In this document: positions 35,285 through 43,500 of the stretch, piece by piece
Layout of the letters: the number at the start of each line of letters is the position of its first letter
Numbering within the stretch: the first letter of the stretch is position 1
Notes under the pieces: model-generated
Seen by the model: only the letters and a program-made list of their open reading frames with translations
Database searches by the model: none
What the model was told of the DNA's origin: nothing
Assembly: GCF_008369405.1 (NCBI RefSeq)
Contig: NZ_VSJJ01000004.1
Coordinates: 94,303-158,302, forward strand
Source of the DNA: Streptococcus cristatus
GTDB taxonomy: Bacteria > Bacillota > Bacilli > Lactobacillales > Streptococcaceae
Reading direction: 5' to 3'
Length of the DNA stretch: 64,000 bases
Translations under genes and position numbers: made by a program

Positions 35285-35719
35285 ATGGAATCTGATGAAT
35301 ATCTAAAATCTAGATTGGATAATCAAATTGATTGGTATGACAGCAAAAGTCAATGGCATCAAAAGTGGTATAAATGTCTAAAGTATGTCGAACTACTTCT
35401 CGGTTTTATGATTCCGATTTTATCAGCTTGGGAGCCTCCGCATTTTTCGATTATATCAGCTATCTGTGCAAGTGGAATGCTTCTATGCGAAAGCGCTATT
35501 TCCTTATCAAAGCACCGTGATAATTGGATTGATTATCGTAGAACGGCAGAATCATTAAAACATGAAAAATATATGTTTTCAACAGAAACTGGTGTCTATA
35601 AAAATGAAAACGATAGCTTCGCTTTGCTTGTCGAACGTTGCGAAACTATCATTTCAAGCGAAAATATAAATTGGGCTAACTTGCAAACGGACACTATTCA
35701 ACGAAAGGAAAAACAATGA
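35285..35719 (+). CDS. SLATT/DUF4231 two-TM protein, predicted membrane effector
   Basis: 144 residues. Two close hydrophobic helices (about 34-48 and 54-73) between amphipathic parts; W81-x-DYRRTAE-x-LK-x-E-x3-F98 after TM2 is the SLATT/DUF4231 signature. SLATT proteins have been predicted to form pores or disrupt membranes in nucleotide-signal-linked conflict systems. Its stop overlaps the TIR gene start by 4 bp (ATGA), so the two are made together. It lies 35 bp after the repressor stop with RBS AAAGGA, so it is probably expressed while integrated. The effector role is inferred. Confidence 0.75.
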   Translation: MESDEYLKSRLDNQIDWYDSKSQWHQKWYKCLKYVELLLGFMIPILSAWEPPHFSIISAICASGMLLCESAISLSKHRDNWIDYRRTAESLKHEKYMFSTETGVYKNENDSFALLVERCETIISSENINWANLQTDTIQRKEKQ

Positions 35720-36309
35720 GCGCGCATAAATGTTTTATATCTTTTAAAACTCATGATATGGAGTTCAAAAAATATATACAGGAAAATTTAGACGTGGATA
35801 TGATTGACAAGTCTCTAAACGAACCGATTGATTCGCAAGATGAAGACTACATCATGCGAAGAATACGAGAAGATTATCTAAAAGATTCTACAGTCACTAT
35901 TCATCTTATCGGTTCCGAAAGTTCTGAGAATAACTATTGCCAAAATCAAAATTACATCAAAAGAGAATTGCAAGCCTCGCTATCGAATACTTCAGCAGGT
36001 AAAAGAAATGGACTTTTAGGAGTAGTTTTACCTTCGATGTATGATCGTATTTATAGAGGAGAGCAGGCGTGTTTTACTTGTTTTAAAAATCATGATGTAG
36101 TCAAAATAAATGAAGACACTACTGTTAAAGAGTTTAGCTATAATTTTTATCTCCCTCTTGACAACGACAAACATGCATGGAGCGAAGAAGATCGGTATTG
36201 TATATTAGTTAAATGGGATGATTTTAAAAAGAACCCAAATAGATACATTGATCAAGCTTTTGATAAAAGGTCGTCTGATATTGTCAAAAAAATAAAGGTT
36301 AGACCTTAA
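35716..36309 (+). CDS. ThsB-like TIR-domain protein
   Basis: 197 residues. HKCFISFKTHD, MIDKSLNEPIDS, IREDYLKDSTVTIHLIGSES and YIKRELQASL follow the MTH538/ThsB TIR-like fold in order (strand A, box-like loop, alpha helix, strand C, Glu84-bearing helix). In Thoeris, ThsB turns NAD+ into a cyclic or conjugated ADP-ribose signal on infection; Glu84 is the likely catalytic residue. The C-terminal 60 residues (SEEDRYCILVKWDDFKKNPN) are extra. No ThsA (SIR2-SLOG or macro) gene is present; the only partner is the SLATT protein. Confidence 0.78.
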   Translation: MSAHKCFISFKTHDMEFKKYIQENLDVDMIDKSLNEPIDSQDEDYIMRRIREDYLKDSTVTIHLIGSESSENNYCQNQNYIKRELQASLSNTSAGKRNGLLGVVLPSMYDRIYRGEQACFTCFKNHDVVKINEDTTVKEFSYNFYLPLDNDKHAWSEEDRYCILVKWDDFKKNPNRYIDQAFDKRSSDIVKKIKVRP

Positions 36310-36320
36310 AGATCTAACCT
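36296..36320 (-). terminator. Hairpin between the TIR gene and the facing phage gene
   Basis: AGGTTAGA (36296-36303) / TCTAACCT (36313-36320). On the minus strand it is followed by TTATTTTTTTG, fitting a terminator for the 36314-36502 gene; on the plus strand it overlaps the TIR stop and has a poor T tract. Confidence 0.6.
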
Positions 36321-36502
36321 CGAATAATTTCATAAGTTTTCTCAAAAATATCTGGTTTGACAGGGTATTTTTCACCATCTACGCCTGTGACAATCCAATC
36401 TCCCGGAGAAGCCTTCATAATTCCTTCTAAAGTGTTGATATACATTTCTGTATCAATTTGAATAGCATCTACTATTACAGGAAGCTTACGAACTTTAACC
36501 AT
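36314..36502 (-). CDS. Small phage protein with PGDW motif
   Basis: 62 residues: MVKVRKLPVIVDAIQIDT, then MKASPGDWIVTGVDGEKYPV, PDIFEKTYEII. This PGDW/Y...KPDIF pattern is a common small protein of streptococcal and lactococcal phages, function unknown. ATG 36502 chosen for its AGGAGG; the frame runs open to 36661 without an RBS. It faces the TIR gene and is the only minus-strand gene between repressor and integrase. Confidence 0.65.
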   Translation of the reverse strand: MVKVRKLPVIVDAIQIDTEMYINTLEGIMKASPGDWIVTGVDGEKYPVKPDIFEKTYEIIRG

Positions 36503-36689
36503 ACTTTCTCCTCCTGACTTTTTCATTATTATAGCACAAAAATTAGTATTTCCAAAATGGGAACAACTGATAATCTCCATTAGTAAGGGGAGGTGAATTT
36601 TGATAGTGCTATTTCTCGGCGTTTGCTCGGAGTTCAACGCCATACTATGCTCGTAACTCAACTACTCATAATTTTTTAGAAAGGATCTC

Positions 36690-37694
36690 ATGAACGAATT
36701 ACAATTCTTAATCTATACTGCTGACAACGATAGCGAGACAGCTAGTGTCATCATCAAAGGCGAAACGATTTGGGCTAGTCAGAAAGAAATGGCTCGCTTG
36801 TTTGATGTCGGTGTTCCTGCAATCAGTAAGCATCTAAAGAATATCTTTGAAGAGGGAGAATTAGAAGAAAAGGTGGTTGTTTCCAAAATGGAAATAACCA
36901 CAAAACACGGTGCAATTGCTGATAAAACCCAAACTAAGGATGTCAGCTACTACAACCTTGACGCCATCATTTCAGTTGGTTACCGTGTCAATTCCCAAAA
37001 AGCTACGAGATTTAGACAGTGGGCTACTTCGGTACTTCGTGAGTACATGATAAAAGGGTTCGCCATGGATGATAACCGTCTGAAACAAGGCGAAAACTTG
37101 CTGGAAAAAGACTATTTCCGTGAGCTCTTGGAGCGCGTGCGCTCTATCCGAGCTAGTGAACGTCGTATATGGTTACAGATTACAGATATTTTTGCTGAAA
37201 TCTCTATCGACTATGACCCACAAAGCACGTTGACTAAGCAATTCTATGCTGATGTACAGAATAAGTTCCATTATGCAATTACTGGCCAGACTGCTGCGGA
37301 AATCATCTACACTAAAGCAGATCATACAAAGGACAATATGGGGCTTACTACATGGAAAAACTCCCCTGACGGTCGCATACTGCAATCAGATACCCAAATA
37401 GCAAAGAATTACCTAACCGAAAAACAAATACGATCTCTTGAACGAGGTATATCTAGTTACTTTGATTACCTGGAAAGGCAAATTGAACAAAGAAAAGCTC
37501 AGACAATGCAGCAGCTATCCCAAAGCATTGACCGCTTTTTGACTTTCCAAGAATACGATATTTTAGAAGGCCATGGGAAAATCACTTCCAAGGCTGCGAA
37601 AGATAAAGCAAAAGCAGAATACCAACTATTCAACAAAACCCAAAAGATAAACTCGGACTTTGAAAGACAAATCAAGCACCTAGCGGATAAATAG
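36690..37694 (+). CDS. RhuM family protein
   Basis: 334 residues. ETIWASQKEMARLFDVGVPAISKHLKNI (N-terminal HTH-like), VVSKMEITTKHGAI, YNLDAIISVGYRVNSQKATRFRQWA and the long C-terminal helices are the RhuM (virulence protein RhuM/SPI-3) family, often found in restriction loci, islands and phages. Function unknown; links to defence or DNA processing have been suggested. RBS AAAGGA. Contains a striking palindrome at 36873-36901. Lies between the defence pair and integrase. Confidence 0.85.
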   Translation: MNELQFLIYTADNDSETASVIIKGETIWASQKEMARLFDVGVPAISKHLKNIFEEGELEEKVVVSKMEITTKHGAIADKTQTKDVSYYNLDAIISVGYRVNSQKATRFRQWATSVLREYMIKGFAMDDNRLKQGENLLEKDYFRELLERVRSIRASERRIWLQITDIFAEISIDYDPQSTLTKQFYADVQNKFHYAITGQTAAEIIYTKADHTKDNMGLTTWKNSPDGRILQSDTQIAKNYLTEKQIRSLERGISSYFDYLERQIEQRKAQTMQQLSQSIDRFLTFQEYDILEGHGKITSKAAKDKAKAEYQLFNKTQKINSDFERQIKHLADK

Positions 37695-37927
37695 TCTCAT
37701 ACCTTCACAATCTCATTTTTTGACCTAGATTATTCACCCAAAACATGCCACGTTTTAAAACGCAATATAAGCCCGTTTAAGCGCGTGTTTTCTTTTCTAG
37801 TATATTTGACCGCCCGACTCATTAAAATCGAAAATAGAGGGGTTCTCGTACCTCCTAGCATGATATAAACCTAATTCAATCTAAAATCTTTTTAATAACA
37901 GCTTGCCTGCTGATGGAAAGGTATATC

Positions 37928-39058
37928 ATGAAAATAACAGAAGTCAAAAAGAAAGACGGTAGCAATGTGTACCGCGCAAGTGTCTATCTGGGAGTGGATC
38001 AGGTAACAGGGAAGAAAGTAAAGACCAGTATCACGGGACGGACAAGAAAAGAGGTCAAGAGCAAAGCCCAGCACGCGCAGCTTGACTTTAAAGCGAACGG
38101 ATCAACGGTTCACAAATCTGTGCGGGTGAAGAATTATCAAGAATTGGCTGACTTATGGCTGGAAAGTTACCGACTGACTGTCAAACCCCAAACCTTCATA
38201 GCGACAGAAAGAATGGTGAATAGCCACTTAATCCCAGTTTTTGGAAAGATGAAACTGGATAAGCTGGCCGCTAGTTATATCCAGAGTTTCATCAATGACT
38301 TATCAAGTCGCTTGGTTCACTCGATAAATAGCCGTATCTTAAAATATGGCGTTTCGCTGCAGCTCTTGCCATTCAACCCAGCGAGGGATATTATCCTGCC
38401 CAGGAAGCCAAAGCGTGAGAGTAAAGCAATCAAGTTTATCGCTCCGGAGGACTTGAAGTCTCTTTTAGGTTATATGGAGAAGCTGGCATTTAAAAAATAC
38501 AGTCATTATTTTGATTATGTGCTGTACAGCTTACTGCTTGCGACTGGCTGTCGCTTTGGTGAAGCGGTGGCTCTGGAGTGGTCTGATATCGACTTGGAGA
38601 ATGCGACTATCAGCATATCAAAGAATTATAATAGGCTGGTGGATCTAGTAGGACCGCCTAAAAGTAAAGCAGGGGTCAGAGTGATTAGTATTGACCGGAA
38701 AACAGTCAATATGCTTAAGCTGTACAAAAATAGGCAGCGGCAACTATTCGTAGAAGATGGGGCGCGTGCTCCGTCTGTAGTATTTGCTATCCCGACTAAG
38801 CAATATCAGAATATGGCCACAAGGCAAGATTCCCTGGATCGGCGCTGCAAAGAAATTGGAATACCCCGCTTTACCTTTCACGCCTTCCGCCACACTCACG
38901 CTAGTTTATTGCTCAATGCTGGTATCAGCTATAAAGAATTACAATACCGGTTAGGCCATGCTACCTTGGCTATGACCATGGACATCTACAGTCACCTATC
39001 CAAGGACAAAGAAAAAGAGGCTGTTTCATACTACGAAAAAGCCATAAATAGTCTGTAA
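37928..39058 (+). CDS. int: Tyrosine integrase of the element
   Basis: 376 residues: AP2-like arm-binding domain (KKKDGSNVYRASVYLG), SAM-like core-binding domain (about 60-160), catalytic domain with Arg in TGCRFGEAVALEW, HAFRHTHAS (His-x-x-Arg) and LGHATLAMTMDIYSHL (His/Trp position and nucleophilic Tyr). Complete catalytic set, so likely active. ATG 37928 chosen (GGAAAGG upstream) over 37913. Its stop codon overlaps the right arm repeat; attR is 83 bp downstream. No excisionase gene is obvious. Confidence 0.93.
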   Translation: MKITEVKKKDGSNVYRASVYLGVDQVTGKKVKTSITGRTRKEVKSKAQHAQLDFKANGSTVHKSVRVKNYQELADLWLESYRLTVKPQTFIATERMVNSHLIPVFGKMKLDKLAASYIQSFINDLSSRLVHSINSRILKYGVSLQLLPFNPARDIILPRKPKRESKAIKFIAPEDLKSLLGYMEKLAFKKYSHYFDYVLYSLLLATGCRFGEAVALEWSDIDLENATISISKNYNRLVDLVGPPKSKAGVRVISIDRKTVNMLKLYKNRQRQLFVEDGARAPSVVFAIPTKQYQNMATRQDSLDRRCKEIGIPRFTFHAFRHTHASLLLNAGISYKELQYRLGHATLAMTMDIYSHLSKDKEKEAVSYYEKAINSL

Positions 39059-39079
39059 GTCCACAAAAAGGTGAACAAA
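39058..39079 (+). repeat. Element-end direct repeat, right copy
   Basis: 22-bp exact copy of 26892-26913, beginning at the last base of the integrase stop codon. Probable integrase arm site. Confidence 0.75.
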
Positions 39080-39140
39080 TTTAAAAACCAACTCATTTCA
39101 GAGATTCACAAACCTTATCAAATCAAGGTTTATAGATAAT

Positions 39141-39172
39141 AAAGGAGAAAACCATGACATTTGAAGAAATTT
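39141..39172 (+). repeat. attR of the element
   Basis: Repeats attL with one mismatch (C for A at 39152). Contains an RBS (AAAGGAG), ATG and the first six codons, so integration rebuilds the 5' end of the DUF2829 gene but replaces its native promoter with element DNA. Confidence 0.9.
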
Positions 39173-39390
39173 TACCTGGCCTTAAGGCCAAGAAAAAATA
39201 TGTGCGGACAGGCTGGGGTGGGGCAGAGAACTACGTCCAGCTCTTTGACACGATTGAGCAGAATGGGGTGGCTCTCGAGGTGACACCTTATTTCCTCATC
39301 AATGTTTCAGGCCAAGGGGAGGGCTTCTCCATGTGGAGTCCGACTCCTTGTGATGTGCTGGCGACAGATTGGGTGGAAGTGAATGACTAA
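39154..39390 (+). CDS. DUF2829 protein, Tad2-like family; integration target
   Basis: 78 residues. MTFEEILPGLKAKKKYVRTG, WGG, YVQLFD and final MWSPTPCDVLATDWVEV fit DUF2829 (typical forms: RxGWNG and WxPSxxDxLAxDW). The phage protein Tad2 of this family binds and sequesters the Thoeris signal; cellular members are less understood. Complete despite the insertion in its start codon region. Overlaps the SDR gene by 8 bp, so the two are coupled. Family call by pattern. Confidence 0.8.
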   Translation: MTFEEILPGLKAKKKYVRTGWGGAENYVQLFDTIEQNGVALEVTPYFLINVSGQGEGFSMWSPTPCDVLATDWVEVND

Positions 39391-40081
39391 GACGGTACTA
39401 GTTACGGGAGCTAGCTCTGGCATCGGCCGAGCTCAGGCTCTGACCTTTTTGGAAAATGGCTACCGCGTTTATGGGGTAGATAAGGGTGAAAATCCGGGGT
39501 TTCTAAATGAACTACGTTTTTTTAAAATGGATTTGACAGATGATTTGACACCACTTTTCACTAGCTTACCTGAAGTGGACATTCTCTGCAATACAGCTGG
39601 AATTTTGGACGATTATCGTCCCCTGCACGAGACCAGTGACGAGGACTGGGAGCAGATTTTTGCGCTAAATCTGACCGCGACTATGAAAATCACCCGCTTT
39701 TACCTGCAGAAAATGCTGGAGAAGAAGTCTGGTATCATCATTAACATGTGCTCGATTGCTAGCTTTCTGGCTGGCGGTGGCGGTGCTGCCTATACAGCTT
39801 CTAAGCATGCTCTGGCTGGCCTGACCAAGCAGATAGCCCTGGACTATGCGGATCAAAATATCCAAGTCTTTGGCCTAGCGCCAGGCGCTGTCAAGACAGC
39901 CATGACTGCCTCCGACTTTGAGCCAGGCGGACTGGCAGACTGGGTTGCTGAGGAAACGCCGATCAAGCGCTGGCTAGACCCTCAAGAAGTGGCTGATGTC
40001 AGCCTCTTTCTGGCAAGCGGTAAGGCTGCTGCTATGCAGGGCGAGATTATCAAAATCGACGGTGGCTGGAGTTTGAAATAG
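39383..40081 (+). CDS. SDR-family oxidoreductase (FabG-like)
   Basis: 232 residues, Rossmann fold: TGASSGIGRAQ (NAD(P)-binding), NTAGI, Ser/Tyr-x3-Lys catalytic set (S in CSIASF, YTASK), and PGAVKTAMT. Typical of 3-oxoacyl-ACP-reductase-like SDRs; its real substrate is unknown because it lies outside a fatty acid cluster. Translationally coupled to the DUF2829 gene, so the inserted element also changes its promoter. Confidence 0.87.
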   Translation: MTKTVLVTGASSGIGRAQALTFLENGYRVYGVDKGENPGFLNELRFFKMDLTDDLTPLFTSLPEVDILCNTAGILDDYRPLHETSDEDWEQIFALNLTATMKITRFYLQKMLEKKSGIIINMCSIASFLAGGGGAAYTASKHALAGLTKQIALDYADQNIQVFGLAPGAVKTAMTASDFEPGGLADWVAEETPIKRWLDPQEVADVSLFLASGKAAAMQGEIIKIDGGWSLK

Positions 40082-40284
40082 GGGATTTACTGAGTTTGGG
40101 GACATCATCCGTGGTAATCTATTACAAAAGAGAAGATAAATTTAAGAGCATAGGATGAAGATGAACAGGTTCTAGCACAAAAATAAATATTTTTTCTAAC
40201 TTTTATAGATAAAAATGAAAGAATTTCTAGCAGAATTGTCTGAATTGTGATACAATAAAGCGATTTGTGAAAGGAAATGATTGA

Positions 40285-41670
40285 ATGAGTGAAAATGAGT
40301 TGAAAAACAACGAAAAAACAGAAAAGAACGGGATGAAACGTGGCTTACAAAATCGGCATGTTCAGATTATAGCCATTGCTGGAACCATCGGCACGGGTCT
40401 TTTCTTGGGAGCGGGGCGTTCGATTAGTTTGACGGGTCCATCCATTATCTTGATTTACATGCTGACGGGTCTTTTCATGTATCTGATGATGCGGGCGATT
40501 GGAGAAATGCTTTACTACGACCCTGACCAGCATACCTTTATCAACTTTATTACCAAATATTTGGGAACTGGCTGGGGGTATTTTTCCGGTTGGTCCTACT
40601 GGATTTCTCTGATTTTTATCGGAATGGCTGAGATTACGGCTGTTGCCCAGTATGTGCAGTACTGGTTTCCTGACTGGCCAGCTTGGATGATTCAGCTTGT
40701 CTTTCTAGCCCTTCTTAGCTTGGTCAATCTGATAGCGGTTCGAGTCTTTGGCGAGGTCGAATTTTGGTTTGCTATGATAAAGATTATAGCCATCATTGCT
40801 TTGATTGCAACGGCTGTCTTTATGGTATTGACAGGCTTTAAAACGCCTCACGGAGTAGCCAGTCTTGGGAATATTGGCCGAGGTTTTCAGCTTTTCCCTA
40901 ATGGCTTTGTAAGTTTTGTCATGGCTTTCCAGATGGTCTTCTTTGCCTATCAGGCCATTGAATTTATCGGGATTACCACTTCTGAAACGGCTAATCCACG
41001 GGCGGTCTTGCCAAAGGCCATCAAAGAAATTCCTTTGCGGATTGTCTTGTTTTACGGGGGCTCTCTCCTTGCTATTATGGCCATCATTCCTTGGGAAAAA
41101 CTAGCAACGGCTGACTCACCCTTTGTTATTGTTTTTCAGTTAGCGGGCCTCAAATGGGCGGCAGCCTTGATTAACTTCGTGGTCCTGACCTCAGCGGCCT
41201 CTGCACTGAACTCGACCCTCTACTCAACAGGTCGCCATTTGTATCAGATTGCCCACGATACGCCCAATCCTTTTCTTGAGAAAATAGGAGCTGGGAAGCT
41301 ATCTCGGCAAAATGTTCCGCAGAATGCGATTTTGGCTTCAGCGGCTACCATTGCCTTTGCGGCCTTTATCAAGATTCTTCCAGGAGTATCGGACTCCTTT
41401 GCTCTGATTACGGCTTCCTCATCTGGTGTCTACATCGCTATTTATGCTCTGACTATGCTGGCCCACCTCAAATATCGTAAGTCACCAGATTTTATGGCAG
41501 ATGGTTATCTCATGCCAGCTTACAAGTTTCTCAATCCTTTGACCATGCTCTTCTTTGCCTTTGTCTTTGTCACTCTTTTCTTACAAGAGTCAACGGTAGT
41601 GGGCGCAATCGGATCAGCTGTCTGGATCATCGTTTTTGGTCTTTACAGCCAATTCAAATTCCGAAAATAA
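40285..41670 (+). CDS. AAT-type amino acid permease
   Basis: 461 residues, 12 membrane helices. RGLQNRHVQIIAIAGTIGTG followed by LFLGAG is the amino acid transporter signature of the AAT family (AroP, GabP, LysP, CycA relatives); FEFIGIT-like FIGITTSETANPRAVLPKAI follows TM6. Specificity cannot be read from sequence. Stands alone between its own promoter and terminator. Confidence 0.9.
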   Translation: MSENELKNNEKTEKNGMKRGLQNRHVQIIAIAGTIGTGLFLGAGRSISLTGPSIILIYMLTGLFMYLMMRAIGEMLYYDPDQHTFINFITKYLGTGWGYFSGWSYWISLIFIGMAEITAVAQYVQYWFPDWPAWMIQLVFLALLSLVNLIAVRVFGEVEFWFAMIKIIAIIALIATAVFMVLTGFKTPHGVASLGNIGRGFQLFPNGFVSFVMAFQMVFFAYQAIEFIGITTSETANPRAVLPKAIKEIPLRIVLFYGGSLLAIMAIIPWEKLATADSPFVIVFQLAGLKWAAALINFVVLTSAASALNSTLYSTGRHLYQIAHDTPNPFLEKIGAGKLSRQNVPQNAILASAATIAFAAFIKILPGVSDSFALITASSSGVYIAIYALTMLAHLKYRKSPDFMADGYLMPAYKFLNPLTMLFFAFVFVTLFLQESTVVGAIGSAVWIIVFGLYSQFKFRK

Positions 41671-41694
41671 TCCCTTCTTAGGAAAAACGTGTTG

Positions 41695-41728
41695 TCTCTC
41701 AGTCTAAGTGGCTGAGAGATTTTGTTTT
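41695..41728 (+). terminator. Terminator after the amino acid permease
   Basis: TCTCTCAG / CTGAGAGA stem followed by TTTTGTTTTT. Confidence 0.82.
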
Positions 41729-41815
41729 TAGTTATTTTATTGGCTGTTTAGGGTATAGGTATTTGGCCGAGAAAATGATATAATGAAGAAAGAAATAATG
41801 TAAAACGAGGCTGAA

Positions 41816-42349
41816 ATGTTAAATATTCAAGAAATTAAGAAGAATGCTGGCGGCTTGCAGTTTGATCAAGACTTTGATTTGGCGCAAGAGCTAAAAGAAC
41901 GTAATCGTGAAGTGTTAGATATCCAGAAGATCGTGGCTAGAGGTCAGGCTCAGTATGAAAATGGGCTTTATTTTTTGGATTACACCTTGACCTACCAGAT
42001 TACCCTCGCTTCTAGTCGCAGCATGGCTCCAGTTGACATAGTGGAAGACTACATGGTTCATGAAGTCTTTGCCTCTGTCGAAGATGGCTCTATGCAAAAA
42101 GATTTGCTGGAAGATGATTTGGTTCTGCCGTTTGAGGGGGATACGATCGATTTGGCAGCGAGTGTGGCGGACAATATTTTGCTCCATATTCCGCTGAAAG
42201 TTTTGACTCCTGGAGAGGAAGCTGGTGAGACCATGCCTATGGGAATTGACTGGCAGGTGCTGACGGAGGAAGACTATCAAAAGCAGCAAATGGAAAAGAA
42301 AGAAGCCAATAGTCCTTTTGCCAGCCTTCAAGGTTTATTTGATGAATAA
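41816..42349 (+). CDS. YceD/DUF177 family protein
   Basis: 177 residues. LDYTLTYQITLASSRSMAPV and EGDTIDLAASVADNILLHIP are the DUF177 core; the Cys pairs of some members are absent. In many bacteria it precedes rpmF and is linked to 23S rRNA and ribosome accumulation; here it is followed by gmk instead. Promoter TATAAT near 41779. Confidence 0.8.
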   Translation: MLNIQEIKKNAGGLQFDQDFDLAQELKERNREVLDIQKIVARGQAQYENGLYFLDYTLTYQITLASSRSMAPVDIVEDYMVHEVFASVEDGSMQKDLLEDDLVLPFEGDTIDLAASVADNILLHIPLKVLTPGEEAGETMPMGIDWQVLTEEDYQKQQMEKKEANSPFASLQGLFDE

Positions 42350-42443
42350 AATCGTCTAAACTCTAGCAGGATTCTAGAGGATTATCAAGGAAATCTCTTT
42401 GAATCTTCTTGAAAAATGAGCGCAATTTTGTTACACTAGATAG

Positions 42444-43094
<651 letters not shown>

Positions 43095-43120
43095 TAAAGT
43101 TAGAAATTAGGTAAATAATT

Positions 43121-43435
43121 ATGATGTTAAAACCGTCTATTGACACCTTGTTGGATAAGGTACCGTCAAAATATTCTTTGGTTATTTTAGAAGCTAAGCG
43201 TGCCCATGAGCTAGAAGCTGGTGCTAAGCCAACTCAGGATTTCAAGTCAGTGAAATCAACACTACGCGCTTTGGAAGAAATTGAATCTGGTAATGTTGTG
43301 ATTCACCCAGATCCAGAAGGAAAACGCGAAGCGGTTCGCAGACGTGCAGAAGAGGAACGACTGCGCAAAGAAGAAGAAGAGCGCAAAATCAAAGAACAAA
43401 TTGCCAAAGAAAAAGAAGAGGGTGAGAAGATTTAA
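43121..43435 (+). CDS. rpoZ: RNA polymerase omega subunit
   Basis: 104 residues: [50 protein letters not shown], then a charged Glu/Lys/Arg tail ([20 protein letters not shown]). Stabilises beta' in RNA polymerase. 26 bp after gmk, the usual Firmicute order. Confidence 0.94.
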   Translation: MMLKPSIDTLLDKVPSKYSLVILEAKRAHELEAGAKPTQDFKSVKSTLRALEEIESGNVVIHPDPEGKREAVRRRAEEERLRKEEEERKIKEQIAKEKEEGEKI

Positions 43436-43500
43436 GGTTGGGGCTACTCAATCTTATTTTTTTCTATGAATATGGCATTTAGGGCAAGCGAGGTGAGAGT

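Larger units (their letters stand above)
26757..39172. mobile_element. Integrated 12.4-kb phage-satellite-like (PICI-like) element
   Basis: Bounded by 32-bp direct repeats with one mismatch (26757-26788 and 39141-39172). Right end: tyrosine integrase. Then rhuM-like gene, TIR/SLATT cargo, cI/cro-like divergent switch, Rha-type regulator, primase, broken P4-type helicase, iteron origin, small phage genes, MazEF, DUF1492 regulator and a structured non-coding left end. No capsid, portal, terminase, tail, holin or lysin gene is visible. Gene order and size are those of Gram-positive phage-inducible chromosomal islands (such as the streptococcal SpyCI/PICI group). Inserted in codons 1-6 of a DUF2829 gene. 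Confidence 0.85.

Noticed and set aside
36598..36654. 18-codon TTG frame behind GGGGAGGTG upstream of rhuM
   Set aside because: Good RBS-like string and hydrophobic start (IVLFLGVC), but too short and without any further support to list as a gene or type I toxin.
36503..36661. Extended N-terminus of the PGDW phage protein
   Set aside because: No RBS, composition unlike protein; AGGAGG supports ATG 36502.
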